A DNA stretch of 7,704 nt, from positions 593 through 8,296 of the forward strand of contig DBNV01000112.1 of NCBI GenBank assembly GCA_002299865.1. Reading direction: 5' to 3'. Numbering within the stretch: position 1 is the first letter of the stretch; each line of letters opens with the position of its first letter. The position numbers and the translations under genes are program-made. The notes below the pieces were generated by a model. It was not told the origin of the DNA. It did not search any database and worked only from the letters and a program-made list of their open reading frames with translations. This document shows, piece after piece, positions 1-6,188 of the stretch. This DNA comes from Desulfonatronaceae bacterium UBA663 (GTDB lineage Bacteria; Desulfobacterota; Desulfovibrionia; Desulfovibrionales; Desulfonatronaceae).

Positions 1-204
1 CCTGCCAGCGTGCTCTTTGCTAATGTAGGTATGCAGTTCTCCGTCCGTTACCCAACGAAAAGTGGGGATTGTCAGGGTCAAGCCGGCAACAACTACAGCC
101 ATAATGAAAAAGCCCAGCCAGACAGCTAACCAGTCTTCTTGCTTCCACAGGCTTGACCAGCCCTCGCCTGAAGGGGCTGCAGGCTCTTGCATTGCCTTTT
201 CCAT
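1..204 (-). CDS. YeiH-family putative sulfate exporter, N-terminal part (runs off the window)
   Basis: The first 68 codons of a minus-strand gene are present; the rest lies to the left of position 1. The protein starts MEKAMQEPAAPSGEG, followed by a WSSLWKQEDWLAVWLG stretch and a first membrane segment of about 20 residues (roughly residues 27-46, rich in F, A, V, G and L). The W-K-x-E-D-W-x-A-V-W-x-G signature just before the first helix is typical of the YeiH-type putative sulfate exporter family (UPF0324) as seen in sulfate reducers. The ATG at 204 is preceded by a perfect Shine-Dalgarno (AAGGAGGT, minus strand, 213-220). Family members are polytopic inner-membrane proteins; the substrate is not experimentally secure. 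It is divergent from the kinase gene and has a sigma-54 promoter match upstream. Family assignment rests on the N-terminus only. Confidence 0.72.
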   Translation of the reverse strand, partial: MEKAMQEPAAPSGEGWSSLWKQEDWLAVWLGFFIMAVVVAGLTLTIPTFRWVTDGELHTYISKEHAGR

Positions 205-253
205 AAAAAGACACCTCCTTAATTAAGTTGCAAGTGTTCGGACTATTCCCATT

Positions 254-285
254 TTGTGCGATCCACGACAATATTGGATTATTGT
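254..285. promoter_or_regulatory. Dyad elements in the exporter leader (CRP/FNR-like, and ACAATA-N6-TATTGT)
   Basis: Two overlapping dyads are visible. At 254-271, TTGTGC-N6-CGACAA resembles a degenerate CRP/FNR-family site (ideal TTGTGA-N6-TCACAA) with 9 of 12 arm bases matching. At 268-285, ACAATA-N6-TATTGT has perfect 6-bp arms. Both lie downstream of the predicted sigma-54 start, so a bound factor would more likely repress than activate. Functional status is unknown. Confidence 0.25.
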
Positions 286-322
286 TCAGCTATATCTCCT
301 CCCAAGTTGTAGTGATGACTAG

Positions 323-344
323 TTCCTACCCTTTTCCTACCCTT
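323..344. repeat. Perfect 11-bp tandem direct repeat in the exporter leader
   Basis: TTCCTACCCTT occurs twice back to back (323-333 and 334-344) with no mismatch. The 11-bp period is about one helical turn. In the predicted exporter mRNA it reads as two AAGGGUAGGAA units, each with an AGGA core, between the leader hairpin and the ribosome-binding site. It could be two adjacent protein-binding sites on DNA, or paired GGA sites on RNA. Confidence 0.6.
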
Positions 345-350
345 ACCACC

Positions 351-367
351 CAGGGAACGCTTCCCTG
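351..367 (-). promoter_or_regulatory. Perfect hairpin at the 5' end of the exporter leader
   Basis: CAGGGAA-CGC-TTCCCTG forms a perfect 7-bp stem with a 3-nt loop. If transcription starts near 377 it lies at +11 to +27 of the exporter mRNA. It could be a 5' stabilising stem-loop, or a DNA operator just downstream of the promoter. No U-run follows it on either strand, so it is not an intrinsic terminator. Confidence 0.45.
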
Positions 368-387
368 AAAGCTGATTCACATTGCAT

Positions 388-403
388 AGCAATAAGCAAG
401 CCA
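388..403 (-). promoter_or_regulatory. Sigma-54 (-24/-12) promoter for the exporter gene
   Basis: Read on the minus strand this is TGGCTTGCTTATTGCT. Against the consensus TGGCACG-N4-TTGCW it matches 10 of the 12 defined positions, with GG and GC exactly 10 nt apart and a T before TGG. The predicted start of transcription is near 377, giving a leader of about 173 nt before the exporter ATG at 204. A sigma-54 activator gene lies in the same locus, which makes use of this promoter plausible. No comparably good -24/-12 match faces the kinase gene. Confidence 0.78.
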
Positions 404-518
404 ACCTCGCAGACGTTCTTTATTAAAAAAAACTGGAAACATTACCACTGGTTGTAAAAAAGCCTGGAGTCCTCGAAGCAGCCGGAGGAGTCATTTTCAA
501 CAAACCAATGTTAGCGGC

Positions 519-553
519 ATGTAAACTAAGGTTTGCATTTTGTCTTGAATGCA
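519..553. promoter_or_regulatory. Overlapping dyads, candidate enhancer (activator-binding) sites
   Basis: Two inverted repeats overlap here. The first, 519-538, is ATGTAAAC-TAAG-GTTTGCAT (7 of 8 arm positions pair). The second, 534-553, is TGCATT-N8-AATGCA with perfect arms. Relative to the start predicted from the -24/-12 element they sit at about -142 to -176. That is the usual distance for sites bound by NtrC-type activators that loop back to a sigma-54 promoter. They also lie 111 bp or more before the kinase start, so autoregulation is possible. Binding by the regulator encoded at 3725-5158 is inference. Confidence 0.45.
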
Positions 554-663
554 CCGCCGGATCGCTCCAGCGGGTGGTTTTACAAAAAACATGAGACAGG
601 ATAAGCAGGACGAAACGGAACGCATCATGCGCCTCACGCTGAACAAGGCATTTTTACAAGGTC

Positions 664-3330
664 GTGGAGCGTGCCCGCCTTCGCAATTCGTGTTTTAAAA
701 ATCGTTCAAAAAAGTCCATCATGCGAGACGACAACCATCGCGCTGATTCCGCTGAAACCGTATGGGCCCACAAGCGTGCGGCCCCCGTGTTTCATCGCTC
801 CCTGACCATCCAGTCTAGATTCCTGATAGGCTCCGGCCTGATCCTTCTTTTTTTCTGTTTTGTCAGCGCGTTGGTCATCTTTTTTTATGAAAAACACGCC
901 TTGGAAGAGTCCGCCTACGCCCAGACCCAACTGGTCATGGCCGCCATGGAGGCCGTGCGGAAATACGTCGGGGACGAACTGCGCCCAAAAATGTACGACA
1001 CCTTCGGCCAGGACTTCTTCATGATGGAGGCCATGTCCACATCATACGTCAGCCGATCCGTCATGGACCGCTTTCAAGCCTCAATCCCTGATTTCGATTA
1101 TCGACGGGTGTCCATCAATGCACGCAATCCCAGATCCGAGGCCAACGCCGTGGAGCGGGGAATGATCGGCTATTTCAGGGAGAATAGGACATCGGACAAT
1201 TGGCAGGGGCTTCAGAAAATCGACGGCAGGACTTTTTACCGACGGTACAAGCCGGTCTATTTTGACAAGTCCTGCATGCATTGCCACGGCGCTCCCCAGG
1301 ATGCCCCCAAGGCCTTGCTGGACATCTACGGCGACCAGCGCGGTTTCGGTCGCTACGTCGGGGAATTAGCCGGGGTTGTCGTCGTGGGCATTCCCGTGGA
1401 CAGCGCCGTGGCAATGATCAGGGAAAAGGCGGCTTCGGTCTTTCTTGCTGTGTTCATGGGGGCTTCCATCTTCTACATCGCCCTGAGCTTTTTCTTCAAT
1501 CGTGTCGTTGTGCATAACCTGCACGGCTTGCTTGACATTTTTCGCCGAGAACTGGACGACCCTAACGCCGACCTCCCCTCCCCGCTTTCCGACTCCAAAG
1601 ATGAAATCGAAGCGTTGACCACTTCGGCCATCATTTTGGCCGAACGCTTGCACAACACACGGGATGAACTGCGCAGGCATGCTCAAACCCTGGAGGAACA
1701 GGTGGCCCAGCGCACCCAGGCCCTGACGAACTCCAAGAAGCTGCTTCAAGAAAAAATCACCACTCGCAACCAGGAATTACGAACCCTGAACACCATCGCT
1801 GAACTGACCACGCAGGCCACCGGGCTGGCGCAGATGCTCCCCGACGCTCTGCGTGAGACCTTGGAACTGGTCCCGGCTCTGGGCGCCGGGATATTCTTGA
1901 AGGACAAGAATCAGGGGGGGCTGGTCCTGCGCTACCAGGAAAACGCGAATTGCCTGCCGACATATGTTCCTTTTTCCGACCTTGAGCCCGTTGGCAATGC
2001 TTCCAGCCAGAACAAGCGGGATAACGAACGGGATGCAACCTATGCAGAATTGGCGTATTCCATCATTTCCTCCTTCAAGGGACGCCCGGTGCGCTATTCC
2101 GGGCAAAGCAACCGAGGCCTGATGCATATCCCCCTGGATTGTCGCGGCAGCATCCTGGGGGTAATGACTCTCGCCGGCCTGGACAGGGCGGCGTTTTCCT
2201 CAGAGCAGGAAGAGCTGCTCATCTCCATCGGCCGCCAGATCGGTATCGCCTTGGAAAGCCTGAATAATCTGCACCAGTTGATGCAAAGCAAGGAACTCCT
2301 GCAGTCGGTTTTCGACGGAATCACGGATCTTGTTGTCCTGCTGGACAAGGACTGCCGCGTCAAAATGGTGAATAAAGCCTATCTGCAAAGATACGACACG
2401 GACATTGAAACGGTGTTGAACAGACCCTGTCATGAACTGCACTACGGCGCGCACACGTCCTGTCAGGACTGCGGCCTGAATGAGGTCATGTCCGCCAAGC
2501 GTCCAGTAAGCAAGGAGGCGAAATGCGCCACGGGGAGCATCTTTCTCGTCAATTTCTACCCTCTTTTTGACGAGAACGGGCAGGTCGACAGCGTCATCAG
2601 GTATGCCCGAGACATCACCGACCAAAGACGCGTGGAACAAAAAATTCAGCAGACCGAAAAGCTGGTGGCCATGGGCCAGTTGGCCGCCGGCGTGGCTCAT
2701 GAAATCAACAATCCCCTGGGCGTGATTCTGTGTTACGTCAACCTGCTCAAACGCCAACTGGCCGACTACCCTCAAGGGGCCAACGACCTCGAAATCATCG
2801 AAAAGCAAACGCAGAACTGCAAACGCATCGTCACCGACCTTCTGCAATTCGCCCGAAGCCGGGAGTCCACGAAATCCAACGCTTCCCTGAATACGGCCAT
2901 CACCGAAGTGGTCCAAATGTTGGAACATCAGTTCAAAACCCGCAAAATCCGCGTGGAAATGGATCTTTCGGCCGAACTCCCCCACCTCTCGGTGGACGTG
3001 AACAAGATCAAACAGGTTTTCGTAAACCTGCTCATGAACGCCGCGCAGGCCGTAGACAAGGACGGCCTGATCCAGATCACCACGGCTTTTCTCAAGGAAA
3101 AAAGGCAGGTTGAAATCGTGATCCGGGACAGCGGCCACGGCATTCCCCTGGAAATCCAGGACAAGATATTCGATCCGTTTTTCAGCACCAAACACACCGG
3201 AGACGGCACGGGCCTAGGATTGTCCGTCAGCTACGGCATCATTCAGGAGCACGGGGGAGAGATCGCCTTGAAGAGCGACCCGGACGTCGGCGCCACGTTC
3301 ATCATCCGACTTCCCGTTGCGGGAGCATAA
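664..3330 (+). CDS. Membrane sensor histidine kinase with periplasmic c-type-haem (DUF3365/Tll0287-like) domain, GAF and PAS
   Basis: The 888-residue protein autophosphorylates on histidine and should pass the phosphate to the regulator encoded downstream. Layout: membrane helix 53-75; periplasmic domain about 76-257 with the haem-attachment motif CMHCH (C204, C207, H208) in a DUF3365/Tll0287-like context; second helix about 258-281; HAMP-like linker; coiled coil about 330-375; GAF-like domain about 377-535; PAS about 546-660 with C589, C600 and C603. The kinase core is complete: H-box HEINNPLG (H679), N-box NLLMNAAQA (788-796), G1 DSGHG (822-826), F-box FDPFFSTK (836-843), G2 GTGLGLS (848-854). 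There is no receiver domain, so the partner is separate. The GTG at 664 is the first start after an in-frame TGA at 640. The ATG at 721 (MRDDNH) is an alternative; neither has a good ribosome-binding site. The haem suggests redox or gas sensing outside the cytoplasm; the ligand is unknown. Confidence 0.93.
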   Translation: MERARLRNSCFKNRSKKSIMRDDNHRADSAETVWAHKRAAPVFHRSLTIQSRFLIGSGLILLFFCFVSALVIFFYEKHALEESAYAQTQLVMAAMEAVRKYVGDELRPKMYDTFGQDFFMMEAMSTSYVSRSVMDRFQASIPDFDYRRVSINARNPRSEANAVERGMIGYFRENRTSDNWQGLQKIDGRTFYRRYKPVYFDKSCMHCHGAPQDAPKALLDIYGDQRGFGRYVGELAGVVVVGIPVDSAVAMIREKAASVFLAVFMGASIFYIALSFFFNRVVVHNLHGLLDIFRRELDDPNADLPSPLSDSKDEIEALTTSAIILAERLHNTRDELRRHAQTLEEQVAQRTQALTNSKKLLQEKITTRNQELRTLNTIAELTTQATGLAQMLPDALRETLELVPALGAGIFLKDKNQGGLVLRYQENANCLPTYVPFSDLEPVGNASSQNKRDNERDATYAELAYSIISSFKGRPVRYSGQSNRGLMHIPLDCRGSILGVMTLAGLDRAAFSSEQEELLISIGRQIGIALESLNNLHQLMQSKELLQSVFDGITDLVVLLDKDCRVKMVNKAYLQRYDTDIETVLNRPCHELHYGAHTSCQDCGLNEVMSAKRPVSKEAKCATGSIFLVNFYPLFDENGQVDSVIRYARDITDQRRVEQKIQQTEKLVAMGQLAAGVAHEINNPLGVILCYVNLLKRQLADYPQGANDLEIIEKQTQNCKRIVTDLLQFARSRESTKSNASLNTAITEVVQMLEHQFKTRKIRVEMDLSAELPHLSVDVNKIKQVFVNLLMNAAQAVDKDGLIQITTAFLKEKRQVEIVIRDSGHGIPLEIQDKIFDPFFSTKHTGDGTGLGLSVSYGIIQEHGGEIALKSDPDVGATFIIRLPVAGA

Positions 3331-3503
3331 CCTGATTGTGCAGATGCGAGCCTGAGAAATACCGGTTGGATTCGATTGTGGCTTCATCGACTGTCCGATT
3401 GATCTTGATCTCGCCAGATAAAACCGCTGCCAAACATTTTCAGCAAGCTTTTTGTTTTTTCATGCCACGGTGTTGTTCTGCGAACTCGAAAGGGGGAGTT
3501 GCG

Positions 3504-3560
3504 ATGAAGCCAAAATTTGAATGCAACCGGCGGATTCAGCTATCGTACACGATAGGGTAA
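3504..3560 (+). CDS. Possible 18-codon leader peptide upstream of the regulator
   Basis: ATG at 3504 follows a strong Shine-Dalgarno (AGGGGGAG, 3491-3498) at good spacing, the best one on the plus strand in the kinase-regulator gap. The peptide is MKPKFECNRRIQLSYTIG and ends in TAA at 3558. The stop overlaps an ATG at 3560 (TAATG) in the regulator frame, an arrangement typical of translational coupling. This may be a leader that couples translation to an N-terminally extended regulator, or a chance ORF. No homologue is recognised. Confidence 0.25.
   Translation: MKPKFECNRRIQLSYTIG
3540..3555. promoter_or_regulatory. Operator-like 16-bp inverted repeat
   Basis: CTATCGT-AC-ACGATAG has perfect 7-bp arms around a 2-bp centre. 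The short spacer makes an RNA hairpin unlikely and suggests a dimeric DNA-binding protein site. It lies 170 bp before the preferred regulator start at 3725 and inside the short upstream ORF. The protein that might bind is unknown. Confidence 0.4.
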
Positions 3561-3724
3561 TGCTCCCACCATTGCATGACCAAGGTCAACCGCTTGCTGT
3601 ACGGGTTGAGGGCTGGCTTGCCTTACATGCCACACAAATTTTGCTACAGGAGCGACGACGAAGGTTGATGGACCGGTCGTCCCGTCCCCTCCCGCGAAAG
3701 CGAACCACAACTCGGAAAAAATCC

Positions 3725-5158
3725 ATGTTGAAACAACACCTGCTGATCATCGACGACGAAGAAGACATGCTCCAGGGACTCAAGCGCGTCCTGTCCTATG
3801 AGCTGGACGGAACCGATGTGACTGTCAGCTCCAACCCCTTGGAGGCATTGGAATTGATCCGAAAGCACCACTTCGATCTTGTGCTCTTGGACATCAGGAT
3901 GCCGGAGATGGACGGGATGGAGATGCTTTCGGAAATTCGCAGGTTGGACCACTGGGTGACCGTGATCATGATGACCGCCTACGGCAGCATCGAAACCGCT
4001 GTGGAAGCCATCAAGAGGGGGGCCTACGATTTCGTGGTCAAGCCCTGCGACATCCCAGACCTGTTGCGTATTCTAAAAAAAGGCCTGGAACGCAATGAGC
4101 TTATCCGCGAAAACCTGAACCTGCGGGCCAAGATCAATGAAAAAAGCATCCTCGAGAGGTTCGTGGGCCAAACGATGCCCATGCGCAGGCTCTACGACAC
4201 CATCCAGACCCTGGCCCATACGGACTACGCCGTTCTTATCCGAGGCCAAAGCGGGACAGGCAAAGAACTGGTCGCCAAGGCCATTCACAATCTCAGTAAA
4301 CGGAGATCACGCCCCCTGTTGGCGGTCAACTGCCCGGCCATTCCGGAACATTTACTGGAGAGCGAACTTTTTGGTCACAAGAAAGGGGCCTTTACCGGGG
4401 CAGACTCGGACCAGGTGGGACTGTTCGAGCAAGCGGACGGTTCTTCCCTGCTTCTGGATGAAATCGGAGACCTTCCGCTCTCTTTGCAGACAAAGCTCCT
4501 GCGGGTGCTTCAGGAGCAGGAAATTCGCCCTCTGGGAGGGGCAAAAAGCAAGAAGATCAATGTGCGCATCCTGGCCAGCACGAACCAGAACCTGGAAAAA
4601 AAAATCAGGGATCATCAATTCCGGGAAGACCTTCTCTACCGGCTAAACGTGGTCACGGTGCATACACCGGCCTTGCACGAGATCCGCGAAGACATCCCTC
4701 TTCTGGTGGAGCACCTGAGCAATAAATTCTCCACTGAACTGGGCATCCCGGCAAAACGCTTCTCCATGGCGACCATGGAGGAACTGATGCGCCGGACATG
4801 GCCGGGCAACGTGCGCGAACTCCAGAACTTCGTGCGCAGAATGCTTCTTTTCTGCAATGAGGAAGAGATTCATCCCGTGCACATGCACACCGTGGAACAT
4901 CCCAACAGCGGCATGGAACGAGACGCGGCAGGCGTATCCGCGACGGACGTCGAGATGAAGCCGTACATGCAGGCGCGCCAAAGCGTGTTGGACCATTTCA
5001 CAAGAGAATACGTCCAGGACCTGCTCTCCAGAACAGGCGGCAATATCTCCAAGGCTGCCAAGCTGGCCGGCCTAAGCCGCGTGGCCATACAGAAAATCCT
5101 GCGCAGGACGGGCATCCGCATGGAGGATTATCGCCATCCGAAGCAACACCCGCATTGA
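3725..5158 (+). CDS. NtrC-type sigma-54-dependent response regulator
   Basis: The 477-residue protein is a transcription activator that uses ATP to open sigma-54 promoters once phosphorylated. Domains in order: receiver about 4-120 (acidic D10/D11, phospho-acceptor D56 in LLDIRMPEMDG, T84, K106 in VVKPCD); AAA+ domain about 145-380 with Walker A GQSGTGKE (174-181), sigma-54-contacting loop GAFTGA (221-226) and Walker B LLLDEIGD (242-249); C-terminal Fis-type helix-turn-helix about 440-464 (NISKAAKLAGLSR). All catalytic motifs are intact. The ATG at 3725 was chosen because family proteins begin a few residues before the IIDDEE strand; its ribosome-binding site is weak. In-frame starts at 3668 and 3560 would add 19 or 55 residues without domain similarity. 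The likely partner is the kinase at 664-3330, and a likely target is the sigma-54 promoter at 388-403. Confidence 0.92.
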   Translation: MLKQHLLIIDDEEDMLQGLKRVLSYELDGTDVTVSSNPLEALELIRKHHFDLVLLDIRMPEMDGMEMLSEIRRLDHWVTVIMMTAYGSIETAVEAIKRGAYDFVVKPCDIPDLLRILKKGLERNELIRENLNLRAKINEKSILERFVGQTMPMRRLYDTIQTLAHTDYAVLIRGQSGTGKELVAKAIHNLSKRRSRPLLAVNCPAIPEHLLESELFGHKKGAFTGADSDQVGLFEQADGSSLLLDEIGDLPLSLQTKLLRVLQEQEIRPLGGAKSKKINVRILASTNQNLEKKIRDHQFREDLLYRLNVVTVHTPALHEIREDIPLLVEHLSNKFSTELGIPAKRFSMATMEELMRRTWPGNVRELQNFVRRMLLFCNEEEIHPVHMHTVEHPNSGMERDAAGVSATDVEMKPYMQARQSVLDHFTREYVQDLLSRTGGNISKAAKLAGLSRVAIQKILRRTGIRMEDYRHPKQHPH

Positions 5159-5169
5159 TCGCGCCTGTT

Positions 5170-5331
5170 TCAGCCCTTAAGCCTGGGCAGACATTGCGGA
5201 GAGCGCTTTTGGATGAAGGCCAAGAGCTTCTCCCGCACATGACAGCGCAAATCCCAGGCTGATTCGGCGTCTCGGGCGCTCATAAGGGCGCACAGTTCCA
5301 GGGTCCGCTCCGTGGCGTCGGTCACCTCCGA
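5170..5331 (-). pseudogene. Remnant of an MscS-type mechanosensitive channel gene (C-terminal end only)
   Basis: A 53-codon minus-strand stretch reads as SEVTDATERTLELCALMSA, then RDAESAWDLRCHVREKLLAF, and ends QCLPRLKG before TGA at 5172-5170. The VTDATERT..L..LMSA..A.AWDLRC.VREKL..F......LPR pattern is what I know from the cytoplasmic C-terminus of MscS-family channels in proteobacteria. An in-frame TGA at 5334-5332 closes the frame upstream, and no start with a usable ribosome-binding site precedes it. The membrane part is absent: the next gene's 3' end lies only about 45 bp away. The channel gene therefore appears to have been deleted down to its last part. The family call is from memory of the motif. 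Confidence 0.65.
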
Positions 5332-5376
5332 TCATAAGACCGACCCCGAAAGCCATGCTCCGGATCACTTGTGAAA

Positions 5377-6018
5377 TCACGAGTTGGCGGCATCAAAAGC
5401 CCGCATCTTTTTGGCCAGTTCCTTCCAGTTGCATTGCTGAAGCACGCGCACCTGGCGATGGATATGATGCTCCGCAATGACGATGTCCTTGTCCCGCTCG
5501 GTGGTGATCCCGTAGAAGGGCAGCGTTCCCCTGAAGGCCGCGTTCGTATACGCCTCCAGGGGCGTGAGCACGTCATCCCGCCGGGAATAAAAAGGGTCCT
5601 CGTTCTCGGCGCAGGGTGTGTCAAAAACGTTAAACTGACGACACGCCATGGGTCGCAACGGATGGATGGAGCAGATATCGTCCACGAGGAAGGGACAGGG
5701 CTTGCCCTCTGCAAAGGACTCCAACTGTGGGGCCAGAACAGCGCGTTCGGCTCCGGACACCTGTTCCGTGCAATACCAGGCCATACCGGCCATTTCCAGG
5801 GGGTATACGGGTACCGCGGCATGGATCCGGCAACAACCGGCGCAGCCTTTTTTGCAGGCTAGAACCCGACCCTTAGCCCTGCCTTGCTGTTCCAACGCCA
5901 ACTCAACGCCCTCGTCCACCACGGAATAGGCGTCAAGAAGCAGATTCAGCCAGACAAGTTTGGCCTCCGCCTCGGGAAAGGCCGCCCGTTTATCGGGATA
6001 GACGCTTTCGACTTCCAT
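5377..6018 (-). CDS. YkgJ-family cysteine-cluster protein
   Basis: The 213-residue protein belongs to the YkgJ/UPF0153 family, thought to hold a zinc or iron-sulfur centre through a cysteine cluster. Key residues: C55-x3-C59-x2-C62-C63 (in CKKGCAGCCRIH), then C108 (PCPFL), C116 (CSIHPLRP) and C126 (ACRQF), with C136 nearby. The GCAGCC...CPFL...CSIH..RP.ACR order is the family signature. The frame extends to a TTG at 6042, but the ATG at 6018 is preferred because a strong Shine-Dalgarno (GAGGAGG on the minus strand) sits just before it, inside the longer reading. The protein is soluble, with no signal peptide. It is transcribed convergently to the regulator and is separated from the LUD gene by about 170 bp, so it may have its own promoter. 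The biochemical role is unknown. Confidence 0.9.
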   Translation of the reverse strand: MEVESVYPDKRAAFPEAEAKLVWLNLLLDAYSVVDEGVELALEQQGRAKGRVLACKKGCAGCCRIHAAVPVYPLEMAGMAWYCTEQVSGAERAVLAPQLESFAEGKPCPFLVDDICSIHPLRPMACRQFNVFDTPCAENEDPFYSRRDDVLTPLEAYTNAAFRGTLPFYGITTERDKDIVIAEHHIHRQVRVLQQCNWKELAKKMRAFDAANS

Positions 6019-6188
6019 TCTTCCTCCTCGTCCTTCAAACAAATCCGCGGCGGGGGCTTTAGCGGGAGCTTATCAGCGTGTTGACAAGATCTTCAGGCGA
6101 GTGTCTCACCTTCAATGACATAGAGAGGGCTATAGCGTGAAATTTTTCAGCAGCACGCAGCCGCGCAGGTCTTGCGGACGTTGTATTT

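Larger units (their letters stand above)
205..663. other. Divergent intergenic regulatory region (459 bp)
   Basis: This gap separates the minus-strand exporter gene from the plus-strand kinase gene. It holds the -24/-12 promoter (388-403), the candidate enhancer dyads (519-553), the leader hairpin, the 11-bp tandem repeat and two further leader dyads. The octamer TTTTACAA also occurs three times: inverted at 452-459, direct at 578-585 and at 652-659. No convincing sigma-70 promoter for the kinase was found; the nearest pair, TTTACA at 579 and GATAAG at 600, has only a 15-bp spacer. A-tracts at 424-432 and 456-461 lie between the dyads and the promoter and could bend the DNA. Confidence 0.6.
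3331..3724. other. 394-bp gap between kinase and regulator genes
   Basis: No conserved gene is recognisable here, which is unusual because such pairs are normally adjacent. A T-rich stretch after a short 4-bp GCTG/CAGC stem (about 3427-3461) could act as a weak terminator for the kinase transcript. Further on are a short ORF with a strong ribosome-binding site (3504-3560) and a 16-bp dyad (3540-3555). The regulator frame stays open back to 3521 with possible starts at 3560 and 3668, but the sequence those would add resembles no domain. No -24/-12 promoter was found on either strand. Confidence 0.5.

Noticed and set aside
449..464. GG-N10-GC spacing on the plus strand before the kinase gene (TGGTTGTAAAAAAGCC), and a second such pair near 465-480
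   Set aside because: Only the GG and GC dinucleotides fit; the flanking bases (TTGT, AA before GC) disagree with the -24/-12 consensus, unlike the minus-strand site at 388-403.
591..698. 35-codon plus-strand ORF starting MRQDKQDETERIM just before the kinase
   Set aside because: No ribosome-binding site, overlaps the kinase 5' end in another frame, and resembles no known protein.
2200..3195. Long 331-codon minus-strand ORF opposite the kinase
   Set aside because: It is antisense to the conserved PAS and kinase domains, has no recognisable motif, and is a reading-frame shadow expected from GC-rich codon use.
3336..3560. 74-codon plus-strand ORF after the kinase
   Set aside because: Composition looks non-coding (many cysteines, mixed), there is no ribosome-binding site at its first start, and only the last 18 codons have a credible initiation signal.
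3521..3724. N-terminal extension of the response regulator by up to 68 residues
   Set aside because: The added sequence is arginine-rich, resembles no domain, and receiver domains normally begin within a few residues of the start; kept only as an alternative start.
6150..6185. Possible intrinsic terminator after the LUD gene (CCGC/GCGG stem)
   Set aside because: Only a 4-bp stem with a 9-nt loop and no T-run on the minus strand.
6066..6188. Minus-strand open stretch downstream of the LUD gene, including a 20-codon ORF starting MSLKVRHSPEDLVNTL
   Set aside because: The residue pattern looks somewhat protein-like, but there is no ribosome-binding site and no recognised homology; too short to call.
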